Shown: piece by piece, positions 63,528 to 64,000 of the stretch | How positions within the stretch are numbered: the first letter of the stretch is position 1 | How the letters are laid out: each line of letters opens with the position of its first letter | DNA from: Chthoniobacter flavus | GTDB taxonomy: Bacteria > Verrucomicrobiota > Verrucomicrobiia > Chthoniobacterales > JACTMZ01 | NCBI GenBank assembly: GCA_945878135.1 | Contig: CAMDUL010000005.1 | Coordinates: forward strand, 1 to 64,000 | Reading direction: 5' to 3' | Length of the DNA stretch: 64,000 nt | Notes under the pieces: generated by a model | Told to the model about the DNA's origin: nothing | The model's database searches: none | Seen by the model: the letters and a program-made list of their open reading frames with translations, nothing else | Position numbers and translations under genes: made by a program

Positions 63528-63940
63528 GACTCGGGCCGGCCGGTGGCGAAAGCCACATTCCAGATGTTGGCCGCGCGGCAGATGTCGAGCACGGTGACGA
63601 TGTGCCGGTAGTCGGCGGCCTGGTCGCCGCGCAGGATGACGGCCTGGTCGGGATACAGTTCGGAAATCTTGCGCAGCGTGGCGGTCAGTTCGTCGCCGGA
63701 CATTTCGCGCCGGTTCATGACGATGGCGCCGTCGGCTTTCACGTTGATGATGACTTCGCCGACCGCACGGCGCGATTCCTTGCCCTCCTTGGCCGTGGGC
63801 ACCTTGACGTCGAGTTCGGTCTCGTAGCGCGCGAAGTTCCACGTGACCAAAAAGAAAATGAGCAGCAGGAAGACGATGTCGACCATCGGGGCGATCTGGA
63901 ACGCCCCGGGTTCCGGCACGGCCTGTTTGCGGAAGTTCAC
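63524..63940 (-). CDS. exbD: ExbD/TolR-family proton-channel component
   Basis: A 138-residue inner-membrane protein starting at GTG 63940 (VNFRKQAVPEPGAFQIAPMV). The conserved membrane Asp is in PMVDIVFLLLIFFLV, followed by a periplasmic domain (about 50-138) ending with ADYRHIVTVLDICRAANIW. A TTG 13 codons upstream is possible, but GTG 63940 gives the standard ExbD N-terminus and overlaps the stop of a preceding frame as GTGA. It harnesses proton-motive force with an ExbB partner, which is not in the visible part of this operon. Confidence 0.93.
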   Translation of the reverse strand: MNFRKQAVPEPGAFQIAPMVDIVFLLLIFFLVTWNFARYETELDVKVPTAKEGKESRRAVGEVIINVKADGAIVMNRREMSGDELTATLRKISELYPDQAVILRGDQAADYRHIVTVLDICRAANIWNVAFATGRPES

Positions 63941-64000
63941 TCGGGTCGCAGTGTGCGGACAAAGCCCGCGGCGGGACAACAGTTTTGCGCGCTCACAGCG
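63937..64000 (-). CDS. C-terminal fragment of a gene upstream of exbD (window edge)
   Basis: A frame open to the window edge ends in TGA at 63939-63937, overlapping the exbD GTG. It encodes only about 20 residues ending FVRTLRPE. The 4-base overlap is the usual junction form in this genome, so this is probably the end of another ExbB/ExbD-like gene. Too little is visible to name it. Confidence 0.35.
   Translation of the reverse strand, partial: AVSAQNCCPAAGFVRTLRPE

Overview
The window looks like a chromosomal piece of a high-GC (roughly 65-67 %), aerobic, Gram-negative bacterium. I infer Verrucomicrobiota (an Opitutus- or Spartobacteria-like lineage) from the combination of alternative complex III with both a cbb3-type and an aa3-type oxidase, a TpsB/ExbBD/TPR envelope set, many GTG/TTG starts and chains of 4-nt NTGA gene overlaps. 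No rRNA or tRNA gene was seen that could settle the taxonomy, so this is an inference. There is no prophage, insertion sequence or CRISPR array. No gap between genes exceeds 300 bases, and nearly all of the DNA is coding.

Layout. (1) 1-2757, minus strand: a DUF2341/LamG protein cut by the left edge and a TpsB-type outer-membrane transporter. (2) 2849-7393: pstS-pstC-pstA-pstB (minus) and a divergent phoU. Three copies of TTTGTCACAA in Pho-box-like context lie in the intergenic gaps of this region. (3) 7496-18159: purine biosynthesis. A GuaB3-type IMP/GMP enzyme, purN, purL, purQ, purF and a fused purD-purM run on the plus strand, facing purE-purK on the minus strand. (4) 18250-25443: an EamA transporter; a minus-strand operon of a YhaM-like nuclease, a DUF362 protein and a squalene/phytoene-synthase-like enzyme; a CbpA-like co-chaperone; then serS and tilS. 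(5) 25676-28325: a LytS-like kinase and LytTR regulator. (6) 28419-37607: purA, uppS, a sigma-54 activator with a Glu in place of the receiver Asp, a class IV aminotransferase, mfd, a PpiC/SurA-like foldase and pdxA. (7) cysH and a PfkB-family kinase, divergent. (8) 39505-57664, all minus: a respiratory supercluster. Transcription order is actABCDEF (alternative complex III), a membrane protein, ccoS-ccoN-ccoO, a CcoP-like cytochrome, coxB-coxA, ctaA-ctaB, a 38-residue membrane peptide, coxC, sco, a small membrane protein and a DUF420 protein. (9) 57792-61134: a DUF192 protein, argD, argF and a HAD phosphatase. (10) 61137-64000: a TPR protein, ExbD, and a fragment of an upstream gene.

Together region 8 encodes a route from quinol to oxygen: ACIII oxidises quinol, small c-type cytochromes carry the electrons, and either oxidase reduces O2. 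Heme A synthesis (CtaA/B), copper delivery (Sco) and assembly factors (CcoS, DUF420) lie in the same run. The actC gene carries an in-frame TAG, so in this sequence the complex would be broken unless the base is an error or is read through.

The most unusual observations are: the actC amber codon; the TTTGTCACAA element repeated around the pst genes, including upstream of the TpsB and guaB3 genes; palindromic intergenic repeats that supply the 3' ends of sco and argD; an over-represented GTCATA/TATGAC hexamer that recruits the ATA Ile codon; the PurD-PurM fusion; and the phosphoacceptor-less sigma-54 activator. Start positions, domain limits and functions come from reading the sequence and from family knowledge; no database search was run.
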